A stretch of DNA of 64,000 bases from Streptomyces sp. KL109B (lineage in GTDB: Bacteria > Actinomycetota > Actinomycetes > Streptomycetales > Streptomycetaceae). Below the pieces are notes generated by a model that saw nothing but the letters and a program-made list of their open reading frames with translations, was not told where the DNA came from and made no database searches. This document shows, in pieces, positions 51,712-61,331 of the stretch (position 1 is the first letter of the stretch; each line of letters starts with the position of its first letter). The position numbers and the translations under genes are program-made. The stretch spans positions 1 to 64,000 of the forward strand of contig NZ_JASERL010000001.1 in assembly GCF_030766935.1 (NCBI RefSeq). Direction: 5' to 3'.

Positions 51712-54153
51712 CTACGTTCCCGGGCGGCGGCTCAGCGCCGCCGGGAGCGTCGCCGCCACCACCGCGAGCAGCGCGCACACCGCGCTCGCCCCGGCCGTCG
51801 CCGCCCACGGGACGCTGAGCGGCAGCGGGCCCACCAGGCGCAGTACCGACCACCAAAGACCCGCCAGGCTCAGCGCCGCGGTGCCCGCCGCGAGCAGCGT
51901 GCCGATCGCCACCACCAGTAGCGCCTCGACCGCCACGAACGCGGTGACCTGGCGGCGCCGCGCCCCCAGCAGGGCAAGGGCCCGGCGCTCGGGGGCCCGG
52001 TCCTCCGACGCCATCAGCACCGTATTGACCAGGGACAACACGGTGTACGCGAGGATGATCGCGAGTACGGCGAACAGCCCGGTCCGGCTCGCCGAACGCC
52101 CCCCGGCGCCCAGCTCCGCGCCCCACCGCTCCTTGCTCAGCGCGCGGGCGCCGTGCCCCTCGACGGCCCGGTCGAGCGCCGCGCGTGCCGTGTCCGGCGG
52201 GGTGCCGGGGCGCAGCTTCACGTAGGCGAGGTCGGGGCGGGACTGCCCGGCGTTCGCCGGGGTGACGTACGCGTCGGCCTCTGCCCCGGCTGCGAGCAGG
52301 CCGACGACCTTGAACGCGGTACGGGTCCCGTCGGCGCGCCACAACCGGACCGTGTCGCCGAGGCGGTGCTCCCAAGTGGGCGACACGACAATGGTGTTGG
52401 CGCGCAACTCGCTCAACGACCCTGAGGTGATGGGAACTTGACAGGTGCTGGGGAGGGGTTTCGGGTCGACCGCCGTCACGGGGCGCCGGGTCAGCGACGA
52501 CCCGCCGTCCAGGGTGTAGAGGCTCATCGGGGTCGAGGTCGCGACGTCCACGCCGGGCACCGCCCGCAGCCGCGCGACCAACTCACGGTCCAGACCGCCG
52601 CCCTTGTCGCCACCGTTGCCGCCGCCGTCCGGTACGACGACGTACTCGGCGCGCACGGGCTTCGTCCGCACCTCCTTCTCCGCCGCGTCCCCGGTCGTCG
52701 CCCCGCCGAGCAGCGCCGCCGTCAGGCCGACCGTGACCAGGACCGGCGCCGCCGTCAGTGCCGTCTGCCGGGCCGAGGCGAGGGCGGCGGACGCGGCGAC
52801 CTCGCCCGCGGCGCCGGGCAGCCGGGACAGCGGCGCGGCGAGGAGGCGGGTGACCGGGGCGGCGACGGCGGGGGCCAGCAGGGCGGCCGCGGCGACCAGC
52901 AGCATCACCAGGGGCATGGCCGTCTTGTCGTGGGTGGCGGAGGCCGGGTCGGTGAGCGCGTTCACCGCCAGGCAGACCAGGGCCGTGGCCAGGCAGCCGA
53001 GGCCGAGCACCCAGCGGGCAGGCGTCATCGCCCGGGACTCCACGGCCGCCTCGCGCAGCGCCTCCGCGGGCCCGGTGCGCCCGGCCCGCAGCGCCGGTGC
53101 GGCGGCCGCGGCGAGCGCGACGGCCACGCCGACGGGGAACGCGACGAGCGTGGGCACGACCGAGTCGCCGACCACGGTCCAGGCGGGCGCGAGGTCGAGC
53201 GCGACGAGCCGTTCGAGCAGCCAGGGCGCGGCACTCGGCCCGAGCACCGCGCCGATCCCCGACGCGACGACCGCCAGCAGCCACGCCTCCGCCCGCACCA
53301 TGCGCCGCAGCTGCCGCCCGGTCGCCCCCACGGTCCGCAGCAGCGCGAACTCGCGGCGGCGCCGCGCGGTGGCGTACGCGAACGTCGACGACACCACGAA
53401 GACGCTGACGAACGCGGCGAACCCACCGGCGATGCCGACGACCGTGGCGGCGTCATTACGGGCCCGCGCGTCGGCGGCCCGCGCCGGGTCGGGTTCGGCC
53501 CGTTCGTCTCCGGTGAGCACGCGGACACCGGCGCCACGCACGGCGGCGCGTACTGCGCCGGGGTCCTCCCAAACCGCCAACGCGTCGATACGCGGCCGCA
53601 GTTGGCCAGCCCGACGGTCATCGAAGAACACGGTGGACTCGGGCCCCGCGCCGGTAACACCAACAATCGTGTACGTCGCCGGTCCCTCCGCCGTCACGAC
53701 GGTGACCCGCCGCCCCAGCCGCTCCCGCTCCCCACTCACGGCAACCTCAGCCGCACCCCGGGGCGCCCGCCCCGCCGTCAGCCCCTGCGGCGCCGCACGA
53801 TGCGCCGACCAGGGCCGCCCCACCACCGGCCCACCCCCGTCGATCCGCGCCGGAACGATCCGGTCGACGACCGCCCCCGGCAACCGCCCGACGAGCGAAC
53901 GGGGCACCGACCGGGGCTCGTCGAGCGTCGCCCTGGCCCGGCCATGAGCCCCCTCCACGACGAGCTCGCCATCCGGCACGACGACCACCGGCGCGGCCGC
54001 GTACCGCTGCGGCCCACGCTCCGGCGAGGTAACGGTCGCGGCGAGCACCTGCCCGGTCGCCGCCATCAGGAACGTCCCGAGCCCCAACGCAACGAAGCAC
54101 CCCACCAGGGACCCCCACCGCGCCCTCAACGTACAAACCGCAAGCCTCAACAT
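51712..54153 (-). CDS. FtsX-like ABC transporter permease (MacB/LolC type)
   Basis: 813-aa permease with two FtsX domains. TM1 is at the N-terminus (LVGCFVALGLGTFLMAA), a large extracytoplasmic domain follows, then TM2-4 (residues about 240-350), a middle TM pair, a second extracytoplasmic domain and three C-terminal TM segments. These permeases do mechanotransmission or extract lipids and peptides at the membrane surface. The ATG at 54153 forms ATGTTGA with the stop of a repeat-derived frame that bridges back to the ATPase gene (54479-55225). Substrate unknown. Confidence 0.93.
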   Translation of the reverse strand: MLRLAVCTLRARWGSLVGCFVALGLGTFLMAATGQVLAATVTSPERGPQRYAAAPVVVVPDGELVVEGAHGRARATLDEPRSVPRSLVGRLPGAVVDRIVPARIDGGGPVVGRPWSAHRAAPQGLTAGRAPRGAAEVAVSGERERLGRRVTVVTAEGPATYTIVGVTGAGPESTVFFDDRRAGQLRPRIDALAVWEDPGAVRAAVRGAGVRVLTGDERAEPDPARAADARARNDAATVVGIAGGFAAFVSVFVVSSTFAYATARRRREFALLRTVGATGRQLRRMVRAEAWLLAVVASGIGAVLGPSAAPWLLERLVALDLAPAWTVVGDSVVPTLVAFPVGVAVALAAAAAPALRAGRTGPAEALREAAVESRAMTPARWVLGLGCLATALVCLAVNALTDPASATHDKTAMPLVMLLVAAAALLAPAVAAPVTRLLAAPLSRLPGAAGEVAASAALASARQTALTAAPVLVTVGLTAALLGGATTGDAAEKEVRTKPVRAEYVVVPDGGGNGGDKGGGLDRELVARLRAVPGVDVATSTPMSLYTLDGGSSLTRRPVTAVDPKPLPSTCQVPITSGSLSELRANTIVVSPTWEHRLGDTVRLWRADGTRTAFKVVGLLAAGAEADAYVTPANAGQSRPDLAYVKLRPGTPPDTARAALDRAVEGHGARALSKERWGAELGAGGRSASRTGLFAVLAIILAYTVLSLVNTVLMASEDRAPERRALALLGARRRQVTAFVAVEALLVVAIGTLLAAGTAALSLAGLWWSVLRLVGPLPLSVPWAATAGASAVCALLAVVAATLPAALSRRPGT

Positions 54154-54478
54154 GCCCCCACCCCCACCAATCCGACCAGCGCCTCCGGCAGTCCAAACCG
54201 CTCCGTCAACCCAAGCAGCGGCTCCGGCAACTCAAGCAGCAGCTCCAGCAACTCAAGCGGCTCCGGCAACTCAAGCAGCGGCTCCAGCAACTCAAGCGGC
54301 TCCGGCAACCCAAGCAGCGGCGCCGATAAATCAAGCCCCTGCGGCGCTTGAGGCGCGGGGTCCGGGGCGGAGCCCCGCGTCCGCAACCCCGGTTCCGTCA
54401 ATGACAGCCTCGCCGGCGCTTGAGGCGCGGGGTCCGGGGCGGAGCCCCGCGACGTCACCCCCGGCTCCGGCACACGAA

Positions 54479-54485
<7 letters not shown>
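54147..54485 (-). CDS. Repeat-derived bridging reading frame between ABC ATPase and permease
   Basis: A 112-codon open frame whose GTG start (54485) overlaps the ATPase stop and whose stop (54147) overlaps the permease start. It is made only of repeats: two family A copies (SRGSAPDPAPQAP and RGSAPDPAPQAPQGLD, with SLTEPGLRT between) and an ~18-bp minisatellite read as repeating Leu-Glu-Leu-Pro-Glu-Pro. Both junctions read GC(G/A)TGTTGA, as if one stop-start junction was duplicated around the array. It may be translated only to keep the permease coupled to the ATPase. No known protein family. Whether it makes a stable product is doubtful. Confidence 0.4.
54214..54330 (-). repeat. Leu/Glu/Pro-encoding minisatellite
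   Basis: About six imperfect 18-21-bp units around GGCTCCGGCAACTCAAGC between ATPase and permease genes. Confidence 0.88.
54331..54451 (-). repeat. Composite of two family A copies, intergenic
   Basis: Copies at 54331-54379 and 54406-54451 with a unique joint (CCCCGGTTCCGTCAATGAC). The whole composite, joint included, recurs inverted at 56592-56712 inside the LAL regulator gene. Confidence 0.93.
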
Positions 54486-55225
<740 letters not shown>

Positions 55226-55274
55226 GCCGCCGAGCCTCGTGCGACGGGCCCGCGGCCGGTATCGGGCATGTGCC

Positions 55275-55280
55275 TAGGAT
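55275..55280 (+). promoter_or_regulatory. Candidate leaderless -10 of the LAL regulator
   Basis: TAGGAT, 7 nt before the ATG at 55288. Confidence 0.5.
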
Positions 55281-55287
55281 CTGCGGC

Positions 55288-58200
55288 ATGGACGGTGGGG
55301 TGGGCACGGTTCTTCAGGGGCGGGACGCCGAACGGGCACGGCTCGACGGGCTGCTCGCGGACGCCGCCGACGGCCGCAGCGGGGTGCTCGTGGTGCGCGG
55401 CGACGCGGGCATCGGCAAGTCGGCGCTGCTCGGGTACGCCGCCGGGCGCGCGCGGGACGCGTACGGCATGCACGTGGTGCGGGTGACGGGGATCGAGACG
55501 GAGGCCGAGATCCCGTTCGCCTCGCTGCATCTGCTGCTGCGGCCCGTGCTCGACCGGATCGACGCGCTGCCGGGGCCGCAGGCGGACGCGTTGCGCGGCG
55601 CGCTCGGGCTCGGGGCGCGGGCGGCGGGGGAGCCGCTGTTCATCGGCCTCGCCACGCTGTCGCTGCTGGCCGAACTCGCCGCCGATGGGCCGGTGTTGTG
55701 CGTGGTGGACGACGCCCACTGGCTCGACCGCGCCTCCGCGCAGGCGCTGCTCTTCGCGGCGCACCGGCTGGCTGCCGAGGGCATTCTGCTGCTGCTCGGG
55801 GTGCGTGACGGGCACGGGTTCAACCCACCGGCGCTGCCCGCGCTGCGGCTCGCGGGGCTGGACGAGGCGAGCGCGGGGCGGCTGCTGGCCGAGCACGCGC
55901 CGACGCTGCCCGGGGCGCTGCGGGCGCGCGTGGTGGCGGAGTGCGCGGGCAACCCGCTGGCGCTGCGCGAACTCTCCCTGCACACCGATGACTTGGCGTC
56001 GGGTTCCGACGAGCCGCTGCCGTTGCCGCGCCGCCTTGAGGAGGCGTACGCGGTGCGGGCCGCCCGGCTGTCGGGGGCGGCGCGGCGGGCGCTGCTGGTG
56101 GCGGCGGCCGAGGGCGGTGGCGACCTCGACGTGATCGGGCGGGTGGCCGGGCGCGAACCGTTGGAGGAGGCCGAGCGGGCCCGTCTGATACGTGTCCGGG
56201 GTGCGGCCGGGCGCCTCGAATTCGGGCATCCGCTGATGCGCAGTGCGGTGTTGCATGCCGCGTCGTACGCCGAACTGGTCGATGTGCACCGGGAGTTGGC
56301 GGACGCGTTGGTCGCGGATCCGGATCGGTGGGCCTGGCATCGGGCGCGGGCGGTGAGCGGGCCGGACGAGGGGGTGGCGGGGGCGTTGGAGGCGGCTGCC
56401 CTCCGGGCGCGGGAGCGGGGGGCGTATGCCGGTACGTCGGCGGCGTTGGCGCGGGCGGCGGAGCTTACGGGTGACCGTGTCGTGAGGGGGCGGAGGTTTG
56501 TGGAGGCGGCGTGGGCGGCGGCGGATGCGGGTTTGGCGGTTCGCTGCCGCGCGCTGACGGAGTCTGCGTGCGCCGCGCTTCCTCCTGCGTCGCGGGGCTC
56601 TGCCCCGGACCCCGCGCCTCAATCGCCGGCGGGGCTGTCATTGACGGAACCGGGGTTGCGGACGCGGGGCTCTGCCCCGGACCCCGCTGCTCAATCGCCG
56701 CAGGGGCTTGATGTGTGCGCCGCGCTTCCTCCTGTGTCGCGGGGGCTTGATGTGTGCGCCGTGCTTCCTCCTGCGCCGCAGGGGCTTGAATGGCGGACCC
56801 GGGCGCGGCTTTGCGCGTTGCGGGCGCGGGTTGCGTTCGATGACGGGGCGCCGGGGGAGGCGCATGGGTGGTTGGTGAGGGGGGTTGAGGTGTTGGTGGA
56901 GGGTGGGGATCGGGTGGGGGCCGGGGGGTTGCTTGTCGATGCGGCGCGGGATGCGTGGCAGTTGGGGGACAGGGCGCGGTTGCGGGAGTGTGCCGAGCGG
57001 CTGGGTGGGCTCGGGCTTGTGGACGGTGATGGGCTCGGGCCCGCTGTCGCCGCCGTGCGTGGCGCCGCCGCCTTCCTGGACGAGGGGCCCGCGCGGGCCG
57101 TGCCCGTGATGCGGCCCCTGGTCGCGTACGGGCTCGCCGAACAGGGCGCCCCACCCGAGCTGCGCGTCAACGCCGCCTTCGTCGCCGGGCTGATCGGCGA
57201 CTTCGAGGCGGGGCGGCGGATCGCCGCCGAGGTGGCGGAGGGGTGCCGGGCCAGGGGGGAACTCGGGCGGCTGCCGCTCGTCCACCTCCCGCTCGCGGCG
57301 AGCGAGCTGTACCTGGGCCGGTTCCGGGACGCCGAGGCCACCGCCACCGAGGGCGTGCGGCTCGCCGCGGACACCGGTCAACCGCACCGCGGCGGATATC
57401 TGCACGGCATGCTGGCCTGGCTCGCGGCCGTCCGCGGCGAGCACGACGCCGCCCGCAGCCTCGCCGCCCGCTGCCACGACCACTACGAGACGACCGGCAT
57501 CGTCAACAGCCTCGCCTGGGCCGGCTGGGCGCTCGCCCTCGACGACCTGGGGCGGGGGGACGCCGCCGGGGCCCTCGAACGGTTCTCCGCGGCGCAGGCG
57601 GGGCCCGCCAGGCAACAGATCCAGAGCGTGTACGCCGCCCCCGACCAGATCGAGGCCGCCGTCCGCGCAGGCGAACCGGCGCAGCGGCAGCGCGAACCCC
57701 TCGCCCGCTTCGAGGCGTGGGCGCGGGCCTCGGGCCAGATGTGGGCGGATGCCGTCCTGCACCGCTGCCGAGCCCTTGTCGAAGAAGAAGGAGAAGGAGA
57801 AGGAGAAGGAGAAGGAGAAGGACAAGGCGAAGGACAAGGGGGAGGACAAGGGGGAGGTGGGTGGGAGCGGGCTTATGCGTTGTTCAGCAGTGCCGTGCGG
57901 TTGCATGCCGGCAGCGGGCGGCCCTGGGAGGCGGCTCGTACCCGGCTGCTCTTCGGTGAGCGGCTGAGGCGCGAGCGGCACAAGACGGAGGCCCGCGCCC
58001 ATCTGCGTTCCGCCGCCGAGACCTTCGAGCGGCTCGGCGCGGCGCCCTGGGCCGCCCGCGCCCGCGCCGAACTGCGTGCCACCGGCGACACCGGACCGGC
58101 CCCCACCGGACGGCGTACGGCCGTCGACTCGCTCTCCCCGCAGGAGCTGCAGATCACCCGGCTCGCGGCGACCGGCATGACCAACAAGGAGATCGGCGCC

Positions 58201-58308
58201 CAGCTGTTCGTCAGCCCGAAGACGGTCGGCTACCACCTCTACCGGGCGTTCCCCAAGCTCGGCGTGGCCAGCCGCGCACAGCTGGCGGGCCTCGACCTCA
58301 CGGACTGA
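55288..58308 (+). CDS. Large ATP-binding LuxR (LAL/MalT-type) regulator
   Basis: 1006-aa STAND-type regulator. Walker A (VRGDAGIGKSALL, near residue 39), Walker B (GPVLCVVDDAHWLD), a TPR-like middle, and a C-terminal LuxR helix-turn-helix (SPQELQITRLAATGMTNKEI, VSPKTVGYHLYRAF). Such proteins activate operons after ligand and ATP binding. Two oddities: residues about 435-475 are encoded by a two-copy family A composite, with further degenerate copies to about residue 500; and residues about 831-858 are a Glu-Gly-rich tract from a hexanucleotide microsatellite. Both sit between helical domains and keep the frame. Divergent from the ABC ATPase, its probable target. Confidence 0.9.
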   Translation: MDGGVGTVLQGRDAERARLDGLLADAADGRSGVLVVRGDAGIGKSALLGYAAGRARDAYGMHVVRVTGIETEAEIPFASLHLLLRPVLDRIDALPGPQADALRGALGLGARAAGEPLFIGLATLSLLAELAADGPVLCVVDDAHWLDRASAQALLFAAHRLAAEGILLLLGVRDGHGFNPPALPALRLAGLDEASAGRLLAEHAPTLPGALRARVVAECAGNPLALRELSLHTDDLASGSDEPLPLPRRLEEAYAVRAARLSGAARRALLVAAAEGGGDLDVIGRVAGREPLEEAERARLIRVRGAAGRLEFGHPLMRSAVLHAASYAELVDVHRELADALVADPDRWAWHRARAVSGPDEGVAGALEAAALRARERGAYAGTSAALARAAELTGDRVVRGRRFVEAAWAAADAGLAVRCRALTESACAALPPASRGSAPDPAPQSPAGLSLTEPGLRTRGSAPDPAAQSPQGLDVCAALPPVSRGLDVCAVLPPAPQGLEWRTRARLCALRARVAFDDGAPGEAHGWLVRGVEVLVEGGDRVGAGGLLVDAARDAWQLGDRARLRECAERLGGLGLVDGDGLGPAVAAVRGAAAFLDEGPARAVPVMRPLVAYGLAEQGAPPELRVNAAFVAGLIGDFEAGRRIAAEVAEGCRARGELGRLPLVHLPLAASELYLGRFRDAEATATEGVRLAADTGQPHRGGYLHGMLAWLAAVRGEHDAARSLAARCHDHYETTGIVNSLAWAGWALALDDLGRGDAAGALERFSAAQAGPARQQIQSVYAAPDQIEAAVRAGEPAQRQREPLARFEAWARASGQMWADAVLHRCRALVEEEGEGEGEGEGEGQGEGQGGGQGGGGWERAYALFSSAVRLHAGSGRPWEAARTRLLFGERLRRERHKTEARAHLRSAAETFERLGAAPWAARARAELRATGDTGPAPTGRRTAVDSLSPQELQITRLAATGMTNKEIGAQLFVSPKTVGYHLYRAFPKLGVASRAQLAGLDLTD
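56592..56752 (+). repeat. Family A composite inside the LAL regulator
   Basis: Copies at 56592-56639 and 56664-56712 joined by GTCATTGACGGAACCGGGG, plus a degenerate partial copy (56739-56752). In-frame peptide: SRGSAPDPAPQSPAGLSL, then TEPGLRTRGSAPDPAAQ. Inverted duplicate of 54331-54451. Confidence 0.93.
57779..57862 (+). repeat. GGAGAA-type microsatellite inside the LAL regulator
   Basis: GAAGGAGAAGGA units grading into CAAGGGGGAGGA units, encoding alternating Glu/Gly then Gln/Gly. The six-base unit is frame-neutral and the tract is purine-only on one strand. Confidence 0.92.
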
Positions 58309-58397
58309 CCGCGACCGACCGGCCGACCTCGCCGAGAGCACCCGCCGCCACCCGACTAGAGTGGGGTCCGGCTCTGTATCCGCAAACCGCATACGTT

Positions 58398-58415
58398 CCG
58401 CTAGTCAGCTAGCGG
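58398..58415. promoter_or_regulatory. Inverted repeat upstream of the tiny membrane gene
   Basis: CCGCTA-GTCAGC-TAGCGG, 22 bp before the start of the small membrane peptide. Possible operator or leader hairpin. Confidence 0.4.
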
Positions 58416-58437
58416 TGCCGCTCACCGAGGAGCATCC

Positions 58438-58539
58438 GTGCTTGAGGCATTCTTCTCCACCCTTCTCGTCCTGGTCTGCGTCGGCGTGCTCGCCTTCGCC
58501 GGTCTGACCGTGAAGAAGCTGTACCAGGGCCAGCGCTGA
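58438..58539 (+). CDS. 33-aa single-pass membrane peptide
   Basis: GTG start at 58438 with GAGGAG 6 nt upstream, ending GQR-stop. The peptide begins MLEAFFSTLL, has one hydrophobic helix (VLVCVGVLAFAGLTV) and a basic end (KKLYQGQR), so it should sit in the membrane with the C-terminus inside. It lies 43 bp before the nitrobindin-like gene on the same strand. Too short for standard gene callers; I do not recognise a named family. Confidence 0.7.
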   Translation: MLEAFFSTLLVLVCVGVLAFAGLTVKKLYQGQR

Positions 58540-58582
58540 CACCCGTCGCACCCGCCGCCCCCGTCGAGGAAACCCCCAGATC

Positions 58583-59176
58583 ATGATCCAGATCCCGTCC
58601 GACCTGCACCCCGACCTCGTCCCCCTCGCCTTCCTCCTGGGCGACTGGGCGGGCGCAGGCGTCACCGACTTCCCGGGCGCCGAGAAGGCCAACTTCGGCC
58701 AGGAGGTCTCCTTCTCCCATGACGGGCGGGACTTCCTGGAGTACCACTCGCACACCTGGGTCCTGGACGCCGAGGGCAACAAGGTGAAGCCGCTCGAGTC
58801 CGAGTCCGGCTACTGGCGGATCTCCGCCGCCGAGGGCGAGAAGGTCGCCCGCCAGGTCGAGGTCGTCATGGTCCGCGACGACGGCGTCGTCGAGGTCTGG
58901 TACGGCGAGATGGCCGACCAGAAGCCGCAGATCGACATCGCCACGGACGCGGTGGCCCGCACGGCGGCCTCCGGCCCGTACAGCGGCGGCAAGCGCCTCT
59001 ACGGCTACGTGAAGGGCGACCTCATGTGGGTCGGCGAGAAGCAGACCCCCGAGGTTCCGCTGCGCCCCTACATGTCGGCCCAGCTCAAGAAGGTCGTCAC
59101 CCCCGAGGACGTCGCCGAGATGGCGCGCAACCTCCCGGACGACGCCCCGGACGACGGCATCGCCTTCTTCAAGTAG
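58583..59176 (+). CDS. Ferric nitrobindin-like (FABP-like, DUF1794) protein
   Basis: 197-aa soluble ten-strand beta-barrel of the THAP4/nitrobindin family. The barrel entry motif GxWxGxG is GDWAGAG. In true nitrobindins a His in a late PHLSA-like motif binds heme iron; here that place reads LRPYMSAQL, so the ligand is replaced by Tyr and heme binding or peroxynitrite isomerisation may be lost. This loss is typical of streptomycete members, from memory. The ATG is preceded by GAGGAAA. It lies 16 bp upstream of nur but nur has its own promoter. Confidence 0.92.
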   Translation: MIQIPSDLHPDLVPLAFLLGDWAGAGVTDFPGAEKANFGQEVSFSHDGRDFLEYHSHTWVLDAEGNKVKPLESESGYWRISAAEGEKVARQVEVVMVRDDGVVEVWYGEMADQKPQIDIATDAVARTAASGPYSGGKRLYGYVKGDLMWVGEKQTPEVPLRPYMSAQLKKVVTPEDVAEMARNLPDDAPDDGIAFFK

Positions 59177-59179
59177 TTC

Positions 59180-59185
59180 TAGACT
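59180..59185 (+). promoter_or_regulatory. nur: Candidate leaderless -10 of nur
   Basis: TAGACT, 7 nt before the GTG at 59193. Confidence 0.5.
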
Positions 59186-59192
59186 CTGCGGT

Positions 59193-59663
59193 GTGGTGAG
59201 CACCGAAGGCATCGACTGGAAGAGCGATCTCAGGCAGCGCGGCTACCGGCTGACGCCGCAGCGTCAGCTGGTCCTGGAAGCCGTGGACACCCTGGAGCAC
59301 GCGACGCCCGACGACATCTTGTGCGAAGTGCGCAAGACGGCGTCGGGGGTCAACATCTCGACGGTCTACCGGACGCTCGAACTCCTGGAGGAGCTCGGGC
59401 TCGTCTCGCACGCCCATCTCGGGCACGGTGCGCCCACGTACCACCTCGCCGACCGGCACCACCACATCCACCTGGTGTGCCGGGACTGTACGAACGTGAT
59501 CGAGGCGGACGTGGACGTCGCGAAGGACTTCACCGCCAAGCTGCGCGCGGAGTTCGGCTTCGACACCGACCTCAAGCACTTCGCGATCTTCGGGCGCTGC
59601 GAGAACTGCACCGAGAACCGCACCGAGAACCGCGCCGAGAACGAGGGACCGGCACAGGAATAA
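59193..59663 (+). CDS. nur: Nickel-responsive Fur-family repressor Nur
   Basis: 156-aa metalloregulator. The sequence matches what I recall of S. coelicolor Nur almost throughout: WKSDLRQRGYRLTPQRQLVL, STVYRTLELLEELGLVSHAH and DRHHHIHLVC. Two CxxC pairs (CRDC, CENC) would hold a structural metal; the His cluster HHHIH and neighbouring His form the nickel site. With nickel it represses nickel uptake and the Fe-SOD gene sodF. The C-terminus ends in a short Glu-Asn-Arg/Thr repeat (ENRTENRAEN) not present in the S. coelicolor protein as I remember it. Probably leaderless. Confidence 0.93.
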   Translation: MVSTEGIDWKSDLRQRGYRLTPQRQLVLEAVDTLEHATPDDILCEVRKTASGVNISTVYRTLELLEELGLVSHAHLGHGAPTYHLADRHHHIHLVCRDCTNVIEADVDVAKDFTAKLRAEFGFDTDLKHFAIFGRCENCTENRTENRAENEGPAQE

Positions 59664-59683
59664 GCGCGTCCGCGCGCTCGTCG

Positions 59684-59689
59684 TAATGT
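59684..59689 (+). promoter_or_regulatory. ygfZ: Candidate leaderless -10 of ygfZ
   Basis: TAATGT, 8 nt before the ATG at 59698. Confidence 0.45.
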
Positions 59690-59697
59690 GTGTGAAC

Positions 59698-60678
59698 ATG
59701 CAGCGACATTCACCGAGCAGCCCCCTGCTGACCCTGCCAGGCGCCGTCCCCGGCGAGGGCGTGGACGAAGGCGTCGCCGCGCACTACGGCGACCTGTTCC
59801 GCGAGCAGCGCTCCCTCGCCGACGGGGCGGGCGTCGTCGACCTCTCGCACCGCGGCGTCATCACCGTCACCGGCGACGACCGGCTGAGCTGGCTGCACCT
59901 GCTGCTGACGCAGCACGTCGAGCAGCTGCCGCCGAACCAGGCCACGGAAGCGCTGGTCCTCTCCGCCAACGGGCACATCGAGCACTCCCTGTACCTCGTC
60001 GACGACGGCACGACGACGTGGGCGCACGTGGAACCGGGCACGCAGGAATCCCTCCTCGCGTACCTGGAGTCCATGAAGTTCTTCTACCGGGTCGAGGCCG
60101 CCGACCGGACGGACGAGTTCGCCGTCGTGCACCTGCCTGCCGGGTCGATCGCGCCGGTGCCCGAAGGGGTGGCCGTGCGCGAGACGGCGTACGGGCGCGA
60201 TCTGTTCCTGCCGCGCGGCGACCTGGAGTCGTACGCGAAGGAGAACGGCCCGGCGATCGGCCTGCTCGCCCACGAGGCGCTGCGCGTCGAGCAGCACCGG
60301 CCGCGCTTCGGCTTCGAGACCGACCACCGCACGATCCCGCACGAGCTGGGCTGGATCGGCACGGCCGTGCACCTGCAGAAGGGCTGCTACCGCGGGCAGG
60401 AGACCGTCGCCCGCGTACAGAACCTGGGCAAGCCCCCGCGCCGCCTGGTCTTCCTCCACCTCGACGGCAGCGAGGTGCACCTGCCGCCGCACGGCGCCGA
60501 GGTGCGGCTCGCGGCGGAAGGACCCGAGGGCCGCAAGATCGGCTTCGTGACGACGTCCGTACGCCACCACGAGCTCGGCCCGATCGCCCTCGCGGTCATC
60601 AAGCGGAACGTGCCGACCGACGCGCAGCTCCTCGCGGAGACCACGGCGGCGGCGCAGGAAGTCGTCGTCGAGCCGTAG
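59698..60678 (+). CDS. ygfZ: Folate-binding YgfZ/GcvT-like protein
   Basis: 326-aa soluble protein of the tetrahydrofolate-dependent YgfZ family, which assists repair or assembly of iron-sulfur clusters. The diagnostic K-G-C-Y-x-G-Q-E motif is present (LQKGCYRGQETVARVQNLG), as is the GcvT-like N-terminal fold (VVDLSHRGVITVTGDDRLSWL). I start at the ATG at 59698 (MQRHSP); a GTG four codons earlier is possible. Its stop lies in the first of three 14-bp tandem repeats shared with the convergent dtd gene end. Confidence 0.94.
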   Translation: MQRHSPSSPLLTLPGAVPGEGVDEGVAAHYGDLFREQRSLADGAGVVDLSHRGVITVTGDDRLSWLHLLLTQHVEQLPPNQATEALVLSANGHIEHSLYLVDDGTTTWAHVEPGTQESLLAYLESMKFFYRVEAADRTDEFAVVHLPAGSIAPVPEGVAVRETAYGRDLFLPRGDLESYAKENGPAIGLLAHEALRVEQHRPRFGFETDHRTIPHELGWIGTAVHLQKGCYRGQETVARVQNLGKPPRRLVFLHLDGSEVHLPPHGAEVRLAAEGPEGRKIGFVTTSVRHHELGPIALAVIKRNVPTDAQLLAETTAAAQEVVVEP

Positions 60679-60727
60679 TCACACAGCCGTAGTCGCACAG
60701 CCGTAGTCACACAGTGGTGGTCACATC
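60672..60727 (+). repeat. 14-bp tandem repeat over the ygfZ stop
   Basis: GCCGTAGTCACACA, GCCGTAGTCGCACA, GCCGTAGTCACACA and a diverged GTGGTGGTCACATC. The first unit contains the ygfZ TAG stop; the last contains the dtd stop. Confidence 0.93.
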
Positions 60728-61146
60728 TCCAGTAGGACGGTGAACGGGCCGTCGTTCGTCAGGGACACCCGCATCTGTGCCCCGAACCGGCCCGTCGCCA
60801 CGGTCGCGCCGAGCGCCCGCAGCCGCGCCACGACCTCCTCGACCATCGGCTCGGCGACCGGTCCTGGCGCGGCGGCGTTCCAGGTGGGGCGGCGGCCCTT
60901 GCGGGCGTCTCCGTAGAGGGTGAACTGGCTGATCACGAGGAGCGGCGCGTCGATGTCGCTGCACGACTTCTCGTCGGCCAGCATCCGAACCGACCAGAGT
61001 TTGCGGGCCATTTGGGCCGCTTTCTCCTTGGTGTCCTCGTGCGTGACCCCGACCAGGACGCACAGCCCCTCGCCCTTGATCTCGCCGACCGTCTCGCCTT
61101 CCACGACGACGCTCGCGCCGTCCACCCTCTGCACCACTGCTCGCAT
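60721..61146 (-). CDS. dtd: D-aminoacyl-tRNA deacylase
   Basis: 141-aa proofreading enzyme that hydrolyses D-Tyr-tRNA and other D-aminoacyl-tRNAs. N-terminus [15 protein letters not shown], catalytic region [19 protein letters not shown], and the Gly-cisPro motif near the end as [12 protein letters not shown] (many homologues read GPVT). Length is normal. ATG at 61146. Convergent with ygfZ, sharing a 14-bp repeat block. Confidence 0.95.
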   Translation of the reverse strand: MRAVVQRVDGASVVVEGETVGEIKGEGLCVLVGVTHEDTKEKAAQMARKLWSVRMLADEKSCSDIDAPLLVISQFTLYGDARKGRRPTWNAAAPGPVAEPMVEEVVARLRALGATVATGRFGAQMRVSLTNDGPFTVLLEM

Positions 61147-61331
61147 ACGGCCATCATGCCGTGCGCCGATTTTCGTTCCGGGCAAGGGGTTTGGGAGGGC
61201 TCCCCAACCCCCCATCCGGGGCGGATCTGGGGCACTCGGGCCCGAAGCGGCCACTGGGAGTGGCACCATGCTGACACGCGGTGCGTCGGTGGCGTGCGGC
61301 GCGGTCCGGTCGAGGGGACGGTAAGCAGACC

